Source: JBLHLB01 sp047618505 (lineage in GTDB: Bacteria > Planctomycetota > UBA1135 > GCA-002686595). From it: a stretch of DNA of 15,199 nt. The notes under the pieces were generated by a model that was given only the letters and a program-made list of their open reading frames with translations, was not told the origin of the DNA and searched no databases. The position numbers were made by a program, and so were the translations under genes. Below are positions 1-7,497 of this stretch, in pieces; position 1 is the stretch's first letter; each line of letters starts with the position of its first letter. The DNA lies in assembly GCA_047618505.1 (NCBI GenBank), contig JBLHLB010000064.1, positions 1 to 15,199 of the forward strand, in the 5' to 3' direction.

Positions 1-1664
1 AAGACCTGATCGGAGACACCGGTAATGAAGGTGCTCTTCTGCCACAGGCGCATGTCTAGGACGGGACGACCGGTAGCCATGAAGAAGTCGCCGGTCCCGT
101 GCCCCAGCCAGAGGGACACTTCATAGGTGCCGGGGAGCAGATCGTTGACGACCAGCTCCCGTTCTCCTTCTTGAACGGCATCGGACGTGCTCTCGATCAA
201 GCGCAGCTCCCGCGCAAGCTCGAGCTCCTCCACACTCCAACCAAGGTCGGAGTTCTGCTTCCCCGGGTCGTCCAGATGCAGGGCGCGAATGTGGAGCGGC
301 GCGACGGCTGGGATCTTCCCGGTCGTGTTCAGGGCGATGGTCAAGTTCGCCGACCTGAGTAGCCGGTAGGTCGGTAGTTTCCCCGGAGTCGTTGCGCCAC
401 TTGCTGCCCCAGCTTCGACGGGCTCTATGTCCCTCGTCGTCACCAGAACCCCACCTTCACTAAAGTACAGCCAGCGAGGTTCATCCACCGAAAGGAGCCT
501 GAACCTAAAAACACCTTGTGCGTCCGTACGCGTCTTGGGTCCGTCGAGAAGGGTCTCTTTGTTGATCAAAGCAACGACCTGCACATTCGCTAGGGGATGC
601 CCATCGTGGTCTAGCGCGATTCCTGCGATGGAAACACTCGCAATCGGCAGCTCGATCTCGAGCGGTCCCCTGGGCAGAGTGACGACCTGTTCGTGCACAT
701 TGACGAGACCGGTGGCACGCCCGAGATCGACATTCACCAACAGCTTCCAGGTACCCCTCGCCACGCGCAGGAGGGCGTTGCCGTCCGGGGACAGGTCACT
801 AAGCGCCCCAGGGTTCGCCGCTTCCAAGCGCACCGATTGAAAGGAGCTGGCGGTATAGGCAATTTCGGAGGGGCGATAGGCGCTGGCACGATCTTCGCCA
901 CTGAGCCAGCGGTCGAAACTGTTGCCTTCCTCTGTCGCAGCCACGCCCGGGAACTCGATTGCTATGGGCTCGAGTTTAACCATCGCCTTTGAAGGAGGGG
1001 CGCCGTCGCGTCCGACAACGTGGACCCGCAGAGTGTCCACCGGCACAACAACCAAGTCGCCCACATCCACAGTCTCGCCGGCCCTCAAACGCACTCTGCG
1101 AATCTCCCAGGAACTCGGTCGTCTGGGGAGGACAATCCATTCGCTGTCATTCACCCGAACTTCATAGCTGCTACGCCCTAGACCCTCGAACTGAAAACTG
1201 CCTGCGTCGTCAGACAGAACAGAATCTCCGACGGGTTGCGCATGCATTCGGGAACCAAGGGAAGTCCACTCCGGGTACACAGTGACGACAACGAGTTCGA
1301 CACCAACAAGGGGTTGGCCAAGGGGATCGATCAAACGGCCCTTGAGAGTCCCAGACGACGCGGGATCCTTGCCTTCCTTGAGCTCCTCTGTCGCGGTAAA
1401 TGCGCGAGATGCGTTCTCGGGCCGTCGCCCGCCATTTGGCTGCTTGCCTCCGATCAAGTCCGAATCGGGAGTTCCACCCCACTCCTCCTCCCTATCCTCG
1501 ATCGCGGATAGTGCTGGCACAACGGCAAATTCACCTGCGTCCGAAGTCGCCCCTTGGAATAGGGCCAGCCCCGTGACTTCCATTAGGATGATCATTGCAA
1601 CAAGCAACAGGAGCAACGCCGTGAGGAGTTGCTTGGCGCTTCCGGCTCCATGTGCTGTGCCCAT
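1..1664 (-). CDS. Membrane-anchored protein with carboxypeptidase-regulatory-like repeats (C-terminus off the window)
   Basis: Reading the minus strand from an ATG at 1664 gives 554 codons with no stop up to the window edge, so the 3' end is missing. Residues 12-37 form one strongly hydrophobic segment (LLTALLLLLVAMIILMEVTG), an uncleaved anchor or signal peptide. A low-complexity acidic linker follows (about 45-104). Residues 105-172 look like a carboxypeptidase-regulatory-like beta-sandwich: GTLKGRLIDPLGQPLVGVEL, then SDDAGSFQFEGL and YEVRV. A second similar unit lies at about 343-400 (IAGIALDHDGHPLANVQV, then TDAQGVFRF). A third, weaker one ends in LLPGTYEVSL near 508-519. The whole would sit outside the cytoplasmic membrane; its function is unknown and no enzyme motif is visible. 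It is divergent from the sialidase gene with 65 bp between starts, so the two may share a control region. No Shine-Dalgarno precedes the ATG, and the start could lie slightly upstream. Confidence 0.82.
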   Translation of the reverse strand, partial: MGTAHGAGSAKQLLTALLLLLVAMIILMEVTGLALFQGATSDAGEFAVVPALSAIEDREEEWGGTPDSDLIGGKQPNGGRRPENASRAFTATEELKEGKDPASSGTLKGRLIDPLGQPLVGVELVVVTVYPEWTSLGSRMHAQPVGDSVLSDDAGSFQFEGLGRSSYEVRVNDSEWIVLPRRPSSWEIRRVRLRAGETVDVGDLVVVPVDTLRVHVVGRDGAPPSKAMVKLEPIAIEFPGVAATEEGNSFDRWLSGEDRASAYRPSEIAYTASSFQSVRLEAANPGALSDLSPDGNALLRVARGTWKLLVNVDLGRATGLVNVHEQVVTLPRGPLEIELPIASVSIAGIALDHDGHPLANVQVVALINKETLLDGPKTRTDAQGVFRFRLLSVDEPRWLYFSEGGVLVTTRDIEPVEAGAASGATTPGKLPTYRLLRSANLTIALNTTGKIPAVAPLHIRALHLDDPGKQNSDLGWSVEELELARELRLIESTSDAVQEGERELVVNDLLPGTYEVSLWLGHGTGDFFMATGRPVLDMRLWQKSTFITGVSDQV

Positions 1665-1729
1665 CGAACTTGGAGCATAGGCTAGGGCCCATTGATTGGG
1701 TGCTGCCTTCCGCTACGGACTCTTCTCCT

Positions 1730-3799
1730 ATGATCTCCACAGCTCTACTCCTCCCTCGGGTCCTCCCTCTGGTCCTCGCCCTGGCCCCCGCATTGGCAGA
1801 CCCTTCGGTAAGCGCTGAGTTCAGCTTCGAAGTCGAAGAGAGCGGAACATTCCTCGAACTTGAGTCGAGTGTCGGTCTTTGGAACGCGCGCTCCGGCCAG
1901 GTCGACGTGGACGACAAACACGCGCGCACGGGATCGAAGTGCTTGCATCTCCACAGCGGAGAGACCGATGGGGAATCTAGCGTGGAACTCACACTTCCCC
2001 AAGCGGCCGCTGCTGGCGATGCTGTCTCGTTTTGGATCGAGCGCTGGACAAGCCGCAGCCCCTTTGCATTTCAAGTTCAGGTACGCGGCAATGGCGCCTG
2101 GCGCACAGTCTATGACGGCAAGGCGAGCGTTAAAGTTGGGGGCTTCTCCACCGAGGTTCGCTTGGAGCTCGCTGAAGGAGATCTAGCACTGAGGTATGTC
2201 TGCACGGCCCCGGCCGGCACGGGGGTCTTGATCGATGACGTGACCCTAGAGCCGAACAAACCAATGGAGCTCGTCTCCACATCAGCGACGACCCTTACGC
2301 TGCCGGTGCTATTGGGGAATCGCTTCAATCCGATTCTGCAGGTGAGCATTGTGACCTCTGGTAGGCAAGAGCCCCTGCTGCTCGAAGAGCTCGCCTTCGA
2401 ATTCCTAGCCGGGGACCTCCTGCGGAACTTCGAACATATCGAGGTGTTTGCCGCCGACGACAGCCAGAACAGCAACTCCCCGCCGCAGTCCATGGACGAC
2501 GTGCAGCGCCTTGGGGCGATCCATGCCGCCGAGGCGGGGCAGCTTGTGTTCCATGCGAACCACGCCCTTCACGCAGGTACGAACTTGTTCTGGCTCTCTG
2601 TGACGACCCGAGCCGGCGCCAATCTTGACGGACGCTTGAGCGCGGGCTGCAGCTCAGTTCGTATCGCGGGGAAGCAGCATGTCCCAGCCACGACATCCGC
2701 GGGGCAGGCTCACGCGCGCCTCGGCATCGCCCTTCGCCGGGCCGGCGACAACGGCGTGCATACCTACCGCATCCCCGGACTCGTCACGACACCGAAGGGC
2801 ACGCTCATCGCCGTCTACGACGTGCGTTGGCGCAGCGGCGGCGACTTGCCCGGCGACATCGACGTGGGTCTCTCCCGCAGCACGGACGGCGGCCGCACCT
2901 GGGCGCCCATGGAAATCCTGATGGACATGGGCAAGGATCCCGAGTGGAACTTCGATGGCGTCGGGGATCCGTCGCTTCTGGTCGATCGCAATACGGGCCG
3001 CATCTTCGTTCTGGGGACCTGGAGTCATGGCAACCGCAGTTGGCGTGGGTCGGGGCCGGGCCTGGAGCCGGCGGACACCGGGCAGCTGATGTTGGTACAC
3101 AGTGACGACGAAGGAGAGACCTGGTCCGCACCGCGCAATCTGACGTCCATGCTCAAGAAACCCGAGTGGAGCTTTCTACTTCAGGGCCCCGGCCGTGGCA
3201 TCACGATGGGCGACGGCACCTTGGTCTTCCCGGCGCAGTTCCTGCTGTCCGCCGATGAAAAGCGCCTGCCGCATTCGACGGTGATCACCAGCCGTGACCA
3301 CGGCGAAACCTGGGAGATCGGCACGGGCATGCGCGGGAATACGACGGAAGCTGCGGTTGTTGAACTCGATGACGGACGCCTGATGTTGAACGCCCGCGAC
3401 AATCGCGGCGGATCGCGTTCGATCTACACCAGTGTCGACCTAGGCAAGACCTGGGAAGCCCACGGCACATCGCGCGGCGCCTTGATTGAGCCCGTCTGCA
3501 TGGCGAGCCTCATCCACATCGGCCGCGAGTTGAACGGTCAATCGAACGGCATGCTGCTCTTCTCGAATCCCGCCGTGGACCGCGCACCCCGCAGGCGAAC
3601 GACGATCAAGGCCTCGCTTGATTCCGGCTCGTCCTGGGATGTGGCACGGAGCGTCCTCCTCGATGAAGGAGGCTCCGCCGGCTATTCCTGCCTGACAATG
3701 ATCGATGCCGAGACCATCGGCATCCTTTACGAAAGCAGCCGCGCTCACCTGGTCTTCCAGCGGGTCCCGCTGGTCGATGTTCTAGTCAGCGGGGACTAG
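1730..3799 (+). CDS. Secreted exo-alpha-sialidase (GH33-type, BNR/Asp-box)
   Basis: This 689-residue protein should release terminal sialic acids from glycoconjugates outside the cytoplasm. The ATG at 1730 is preferred over an in-frame start 26 codons upstream because it is followed directly by a signal peptide (1-23, ending APALA). Residues 30-173 look like a jelly-roll carbohydrate-binding domain ending VLIDDVTLEP. Residues 180-325 resemble the N-terminal domain associated with BNR sialidases. The catalytic propeller (335-685) has YRIP with Arg347, the acid/base candidate Asp372, Glu540, Arg556, an Arg cluster at 621-623 and the Tyr nucleophile candidate Tyr652 in GYSCLT. The Arg-Asp and Glu-Arg spacings (25 and 16) fit what I recall of characterised bacterial sialidases. 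Five Asp boxes start at 384, 458, 521, 568 and 629 (for example STDGGRTW). No sialic-acid uptake or catabolism genes are adjacent. Its stop overlaps that of the convergent small ORF. Confidence 0.93.
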   Translation: MISTALLLPRVLPLVLALAPALADPSVSAEFSFEVEESGTFLELESSVGLWNARSGQVDVDDKHARTGSKCLHLHSGETDGESSVELTLPQAAAAGDAVSFWIERWTSRSPFAFQVQVRGNGAWRTVYDGKASVKVGGFSTEVRLELAEGDLALRYVCTAPAGTGVLIDDVTLEPNKPMELVSTSATTLTLPVLLGNRFNPILQVSIVTSGRQEPLLLEELAFEFLAGDLLRNFEHIEVFAADDSQNSNSPPQSMDDVQRLGAIHAAEAGQLVFHANHALHAGTNLFWLSVTTRAGANLDGRLSAGCSSVRIAGKQHVPATTSAGQAHARLGIALRRAGDNGVHTYRIPGLVTTPKGTLIAVYDVRWRSGGDLPGDIDVGLSRSTDGGRTWAPMEILMDMGKDPEWNFDGVGDPSLLVDRNTGRIFVLGTWSHGNRSWRGSGPGLEPADTGQLMLVHSDDEGETWSAPRNLTSMLKKPEWSFLLQGPGRGITMGDGTLVFPAQFLLSADEKRLPHSTVITSRDHGETWEIGTGMRGNTTEAAVVELDDGRLMLNARDNRGGSRSIYTSVDLGKTWEAHGTSRGALIEPVCMASLIHIGRELNGQSNGMLLFSNPAVDRAPRRRTTIKASLDSGSSWDVARSVLLDEGGSAGYSCLTMIDAETIGILYESSRAHLVFQRVPLVDVLVSGD

Positions 3800-3912
3800 C
3801 CCGAATTCATCACCTGGGCAAGCGCGTCAAAACGTACCCCCAGAATGACTAGCGGGATGACCAGCACAACAAGCGGTAGGAGTCGTGCACTACCGCCCTG
3901 TTGCTGATTCAT
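3796..3912 (-). CDS. Candidate 38-residue single-TM peptide, start overlapping the PAS gene stop
   Basis: The ATG at 3912 overlaps the TGA of the upstream PAS gene as ATGA, the classic arrangement for translational coupling. The frame stays open for 38 codons to a TAG at 3796-3798, which overlaps the sialidase stop on the other strand. The peptide begins MNQQQGGSAR, has one hydrophobic stretch (LLPLVVLVIPLVILGVRF, residues 11-28) and ends in a short polar tail (DALAQVMNSG), as expected of a small inner-membrane protein. I do not recognise a family. Other explanations are a chance open frame or the tail of a frameshifted PAS gene. Codon use is not strongly biased, so the evidence is the overlap plus the membrane segment. 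Confidence 0.4.
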   Translation of the reverse strand: MNQQQGGSARLLPLVVLVIPLVILGVRFDALAQVMNSG

Positions 3913-5267
3913 GACAATGCCCGCGATCCCACAAATAGATGGTGTCCTTGGAATTCTGCGCTCGGTGCGTGTGAGCTCAGCAGGAGAATCGTGAAGCGGT
4001 CGATGTTGGTCTCTGCCTGGCCCTTGAGGAGCATGCAGGCAAAGGTCGAATCAAGGCGCGAATGGGCGGCGCTGGGGAAGAACTGGGTCCAGGTGACGCC
4101 GGGCGCGACTCGCACCTGATCAACACCCAAGATACCACCGAGGGCCGGATTCGAGTCCACGACGCAACCGTTCGCATCCACCCGCGCGTAGCCGGGAAGC
4201 ATGCACTCGATCGCCCTTTGCATCTCCCCTGAGAGGATCTCCATACGCTTGATTTCGGTCGCATCACGCATGGCGAGAACAACGCCGCCGGGCTCCCCCA
4301 TCGCCCCCGTCGAAAGTCTCGGCAAGGCGCGGGCGGAAACAAGTACATGCCGGCGCACGCCAGACTTCGTCAGATGCTCGCAGGCCAGCTGCTTGACGTC
4401 CCTGCCCTTCGTCACGCCATCGATGATGCGCGACAATTCGCCGCGTCGATCCGGAGGGACGAGGCCTGCGACGGGTAAACCCAAGGCCTCCGATTCGCTG
4501 CGTCCGTACAGATCCTCCGCGCCCGCGCTCCAAGCTTGGATCAAGCCGGCAGAGTCGACTTCGACGATCGCCTCGCCGCAGGCGTTCAGAATTGCCTCGA
4601 CCCGGGCCTCTGCCGCCCCAGATTCGTCGGGGGCTTCGTCGGAAGCTCGCCGCACCACAAGCGTCGCGTGCAGCACAGTTCCGCGGGCGGTCTGCGTGGG
4701 AGTTAGGGTAATGGTCGCCGGAATTTCCTCACCCCTGTGCGGCCTGAGGTTCAACTCAAGGCTGCGACAGGACTCCGAAGCGTGATCCTCCAGGGCGAAC
4801 TGACACTCGCTTGCGAAATATCCAGAGGACCTAGCCGCGATCCAGCGCCCCACAGACTCTCCAACCAACCCGCCAGGCAGGGCCCCTAGCAGCTCCTCGG
4901 CCCTCCGGTTCGCCAGCTGTATGCCCCCATCCGCCTTGAGCAAGAGGATCGGGCAGGGGGAGACCTCAAGACAGCGGATAAACCTCCGGCGAGCGCGAAC
5001 CAGGAGTATCGCCAGGACCGCCACGGCCAGGATTAGAGCCAGCTCGAGCAGGCGCGCCCCGCGCTCGACCCCACGCCCCCGCCAGAAGCCCCCCGCGAGG
5101 AAAGCCGCCAGCAACAGGCCAGCCAGGATCAGGGCCCGGGAACTTCGCCGCGGTCCGAGGCGGCGGGCACCTGAATCCGCACGCCGGGCGCGGGCCAGAC
5201 CCCCAGCGGTTTGTTCGTTCATGGCTGCACTAGGTGCCGCATTGCCCTCTCGATCACTCCCAGTCAT
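3909..5267 (-). CDS. Membrane protein with two TM helices and three PAS-like domains, no output domain
   Basis: The 452-residue protein has a basic N-terminus, two hydrophobic helices (45-62 and 73-90) joined by a short basic loop, then three cytoplasmic PAS-like units. PAS1 is about 98-207 (CPILLLKADGGIQLANRRAE, later VLHATLVVRR). PAS2 is about 222-337 (ILNACGEAIVEVDSAGLIQA, AEDLYGRSESEALGLPV, then VVLAMRDATE) and is the most typical. PAS3 is about 348-452 (GYARVDANGCVVDSNPALGG). The chain stops at the end of PAS3: there is no His-kinase, GGDEF, EAL or HTH domain. It may sense a ligand and act by protein contact, or be the remnant of a longer sensor. The start is uncertain: ATG 5267 gives the longest frame, ATG 5222 (MNEQTAGG) is equally possible, and neither has a convincing ribosome-binding site. 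It is divergent from the tRNA gene. Confidence 0.8.
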   Translation of the reverse strand: MTGSDREGNAAPSAAMNEQTAGGLARARRADSGARRLGPRRSSRALILAGLLLAAFLAGGFWRGRGVERGARLLELALILAVAVLAILLVRARRRFIRCLEVSPCPILLLKADGGIQLANRRAEELLGALPGGLVGESVGRWIAARSSGYFASECQFALEDHASESCRSLELNLRPHRGEEIPATITLTPTQTARGTVLHATLVVRRASDEAPDESGAAEARVEAILNACGEAIVEVDSAGLIQAWSAGAEDLYGRSESEALGLPVAGLVPPDRRGELSRIIDGVTKGRDVKQLACEHLTKSGVRRHVLVSARALPRLSTGAMGEPGGVVLAMRDATEIKRMEILSGEMQRAIECMLPGYARVDANGCVVDSNPALGGILGVDQVRVAPGVTWTQFFPSAAHSRLDSTFACMLLKGQAETNIDRFTILLLSSHAPSAEFQGHHLFVGSRALS

Positions 5268-5418
5268 GGGCTTGGGTTACGAAAGCGCACTGGTTCGGGC
5301 AAGTACGGCGCGGGGAAAGCGCGCTCCAGCCATCGATCCATTCCCCTTCGGCGAACTCCGCGATAGACTCTGCCACCGATGATGGCCGGGTTTCAACGAA
5401 GCCCGCGCTCTCCTCGAC

Positions 5419-5500
5419 GCGGAAGTGGCGAAATTGGTAGACGCGCAGGATTTAGGTTCCTGTCCCGCAAGGGGTGGGGGTTCAAGTCCCCCCTTCCGCA
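5419..5500 (+). tRNA. tRNA-Leu (anticodon UAG)
   Basis: The 82-nt cloverleaf is complete. The acceptor stem is GCGGAAG (5419-5425) with CTTCCGC (5493-5499), and the discriminator is A5500. The anticodon stem is CAGGA/TCCTG (5446-5450 with 5458-5462) around loop TTTAGGT, with anticodon TAG at 5453-5455, which reads CUN leucine codons. The long variable arm (5463-5475, CCC/GGG stem) marks a class II tRNA. The T arm is GGGGG-TTCAAGT-CCCCC (5476-5492). The 3' CCA is not encoded (CTC follows), so it must be added by CCA-adding enzyme. The gene is 53 bp upstream of a same-strand tRNA methyltransferase gene and may be cotranscribed with it. Confidence 0.97.
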
Positions 5501-5553
5501 CTCTTTGATCCCCCGACCACTCCGGGCATCCCTGCGCAAGCCCGACGACTCCT

Positions 5554-6630
5554 GTGCCGCGTCCCCTATCTCTGTCCCTGACTGACCACGCCCTTGAATG
5601 GCGTGAGCTCCCCTGGCCCCTGCCCTGGGACTCGATCTTCGGTCGCAAGGCGCCCCTAGCCCTCGAGATTGGCTTCGGTAACGGCGCCTTCATGGAGGAG
5701 CAATGCCTCGCACACCCGGAGCGTAACCACGTGGCCGTGGAGGTTTCCTGGACCGCGGCGACGCACCTCTTCCGGCGCGCGCACAGGAACGGCATCACGA
5801 ACCTGCGGGTGATCGTGGCCGAGGCCGAAGTCGTCGTGGGGCTGCTCTTTGCGCCGAACTCCATTAGCGAAGTCTTCGTCAACCATCCCTGCCCCTGGCA
5901 CAAGGCGCGGCACGAGGATCGGCGCCTGATCCGGAAGGAGTTCCTTGAGCTGCTTTCCGATCGCATGCAGATGGGTGCGCCGTTCCTCCTGGTCACTGAC
6001 CACGACGGCTATGCGGCCTGGGCCACGGATGCCCTCGAGGGTCAAAAGGCCCTGGTCTCGCGCCATCCCACAACCGAGATTGATGCGATCGCTGGGCGCA
6101 CGGCGACCAAGTACGAGAAGAAGGCCCTCGATCGCGGCGAGTCGATCCACTACTTCCAGTGGGTCAAGGAAGACGAGCCCGTCTCCGTTCCGATCCAACC
6201 CCAGCACGATTCGCACCTACCGGAATCTGAATCCGACGACCCCGAAGCCATGCCCACAGTGGTCCTCTCCGGCGGTCCCGCCGACGACGTTCTCTTCACC
6301 ACCCACGAGCCCATCGTTCACCAGGAAGACCACGAGGGCGTGCACACCGTTGTGAAGCTCGGCCCGGTCTACAAGGAGATGGGGCGTCCGGTCTGGCTCG
6401 TGGAGGCTCTGGTGCAAGAAGATCGCCTACGCCAGGAGTTCACCATCCAGACCGTCCGTCTCCAATCCGGGGATCTGCTGGTCAAGTTCGCCTCGGCCGG
6501 TCGGCCCCACCCGACGTTCGGAACGAAGCGCGCGATCTGGCTCCTGGGCCAGCGCTTACGGGAACAACACGCGGACTTGAAACTCGTCCGGCAAACTGTC
6601 GGCGAAACGGTCGCCGCTGGTGCAAGCTAG
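5554..6630 (+). CDS. trmB: tRNA (guanine-46-N7)-methyltransferase, TrmB family, with C-terminal extension
   Basis: The 358-residue protein should use S-adenosylmethionine to make m7G46 in the variable loop of class I tRNAs. The start is GTG 5554: an in-frame TGA at 5506 leaves no earlier option. Residues 1-205 are the TrmB core: SAM-binding LEIGFGNGAF (37-46), AVEVSW (61-66), NHPCPWHKARHEDRRL (110-125), LLVTDHDGY (145-153) and TKYEKKALDRG (185-195). From memory, E. coli TrmB has FPDPWHKARHNKRR at the third motif, so the alignment is close, but the family Asp is replaced by Cys113. Residues about 232-350 form an extra domain that most mesophilic TrmB proteins lack; C-terminal extensions are known in thermophile TrmB. 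It lies just after a tRNA gene and 42 bp before the TonB cluster. The family call is strong; catalytic activity is uncertain because of Cys113. Confidence 0.88.
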   Translation: MPRPLSLSLTDHALEWRELPWPLPWDSIFGRKAPLALEIGFGNGAFMEEQCLAHPERNHVAVEVSWTAATHLFRRAHRNGITNLRVIVAEAEVVVGLLFAPNSISEVFVNHPCPWHKARHEDRRLIRKEFLELLSDRMQMGAPFLLVTDHDGYAAWATDALEGQKALVSRHPTTEIDAIAGRTATKYEKKALDRGESIHYFQWVKEDEPVSVPIQPQHDSHLPESESDDPEAMPTVVLSGGPADDVLFTTHEPIVHQEDHEGVHTVVKLGPVYKEMGRPVWLVEALVQEDRLRQEFTIQTVRLQSGDLLVKFASAGRPHPTFGTKRAIWLLGQRLREQHADLKLVRQTVGETVAAGAS

Positions 6631-6672
6631 GGGAGTAACCCTGCGGCTCCTGGTCGCTAGCAAACGATCCAC

Positions 6673-7497
6673 ATGCCCAGAATTCTCCGCGCAGCTGCGC
6701 TGCCCCTGGTGGGCAAGATCGCGCTCCCCTTGGCTCTCTGTGTCGGACTGGCTGGTGCGCCGTTCCTCTTGTCCTCGCGCGGGATCCCCCAGGACGGCGC
6801 CGAAGACGCGCGCGAAATCCGCCGACTGGTAGATGAGCTCCAGGGCCTACGCAGCGAACAGCGCCTGCTCGAAGAGGACCTGGCCGCGCAGCGCACACAG
6901 TTTGGGGAAGAGATCGCACGCCTGCGGGATGACCTGGAAATCGGACGGGCACGGGCTGTGGGTGCAACGGAATTGAGTGCTCGACGATCCGCGCGCATCG
7001 ACTTGGCGCGGAAACTGAGCGCGCGCATTGAGGCCGGCCTCAAACTTAGTGCCGGGGAAGCAAGTCAGCTCTGTAAAGCACTCGGGGCATCGATAGCAGA
7101 AGGCATTCCCTTCCAACGTGAAGAGCGCGCGGCCCGCCTGGCTTTGATCGCAACGGAACTCACTGGCGAGCCCGAAGAGCGCGCCCGCGGCCTGGTCGAA
7201 CTTCTTGGCGTACTCAGCGAAGAGCTGCGCCTGGCGGAGACAACCGAAGAACGTAGCATCCAGCTCGAGCTTCCGGACGGACGCCGCGTGCACGCCTACG
7301 TCGTGCGCCTCGGATTGCTCCAGGAAGCCTTCGTCACAGAAGACGGCGTCGACGCCGGTCTCTCCGTCCCCGGCGGGACCTGGCGCACGGACCTAAACGC
7401 AGGCGAACGGGCCGCGGTGGAAAACTTGGTGGCCAGCGCCCGTGGACACCGTGCAGCGGAACTCGTGCCCCTGCCGCTCACCGGGAGTCAACGCTGA
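6673..7497 (+). CDS. DUF3450-like periplasmic coiled-coil protein of a TonB2-type cluster
   Basis: The 274-residue protein has an N-terminal hydrophobic signal or anchor (about 13-34), then a charged heptad-rich coiled coil (about 43-100, including LRSEQRLLEEDLAAQR). The globular remainder has the pattern I associate with DUF3450: IPFQREERAARLA near 144, then LGVLSEELRLAETTEE, a dG..v..lRLG strand segment (LPDGRRVHAYVVRLG), EAFVTEDGVDAG, a GGTW near 235 and a final LVPLPL. DUF3450 genes typically lie directly upstream of ttpC/exbB/exbD/tonB sets, as here. The biochemical role is unknown; a periplasmic scaffold for the TtpC-like partner is inferred. Its stop overlaps the next start by one base (TGATG), implying coupled translation. 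No Shine-Dalgarno is seen before the ATG. Confidence 0.75.
   Translation: MPRILRAAALPLVGKIALPLALCVGLAGAPFLLSSRGIPQDGAEDAREIRRLVDELQGLRSEQRLLEEDLAAQRTQFGEEIARLRDDLEIGRARAVGATELSARRSARIDLARKLSARIEAGLKLSAGEASQLCKALGASIAEGIPFQREERAARLALIATELTGEPEERARGLVELLGVLSEELRLAETTEERSIQLELPDGRRVHAYVVRLGLLQEAFVTEDGVDAGLSVPGGTWRTDLNAGERAAVENLVASARGHRAAELVPLPLTGSQR

Noticed and set aside
99..1680. Several plus-strand frames of 80-137 codons over the first 1.7 kb
   Set aside because: The minus strand holds one uninterrupted 554-codon frame with a membrane anchor and repeated beta-sandwich motifs; the plus-strand products are low-complexity Ser/Arg/Pro-rich.
1688..1700. CCCATTGATTGGG partial palindrome between the divergent genes
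   Set aside because: Only four bases in each arm pair exactly; not enough to call an operator.
3909..3960. In the frame of the 38-residue peptide, the codons before its ATG read CGIAGI, like the Cys-nucleophile start of glutamine amidotransferases (MCGIAGI)
   Set aside because: There is no ATG before the Cys, the following residues lead into a membrane helix and not an amidotransferase domain, and the stretch is inside the PAS gene. Chance match.
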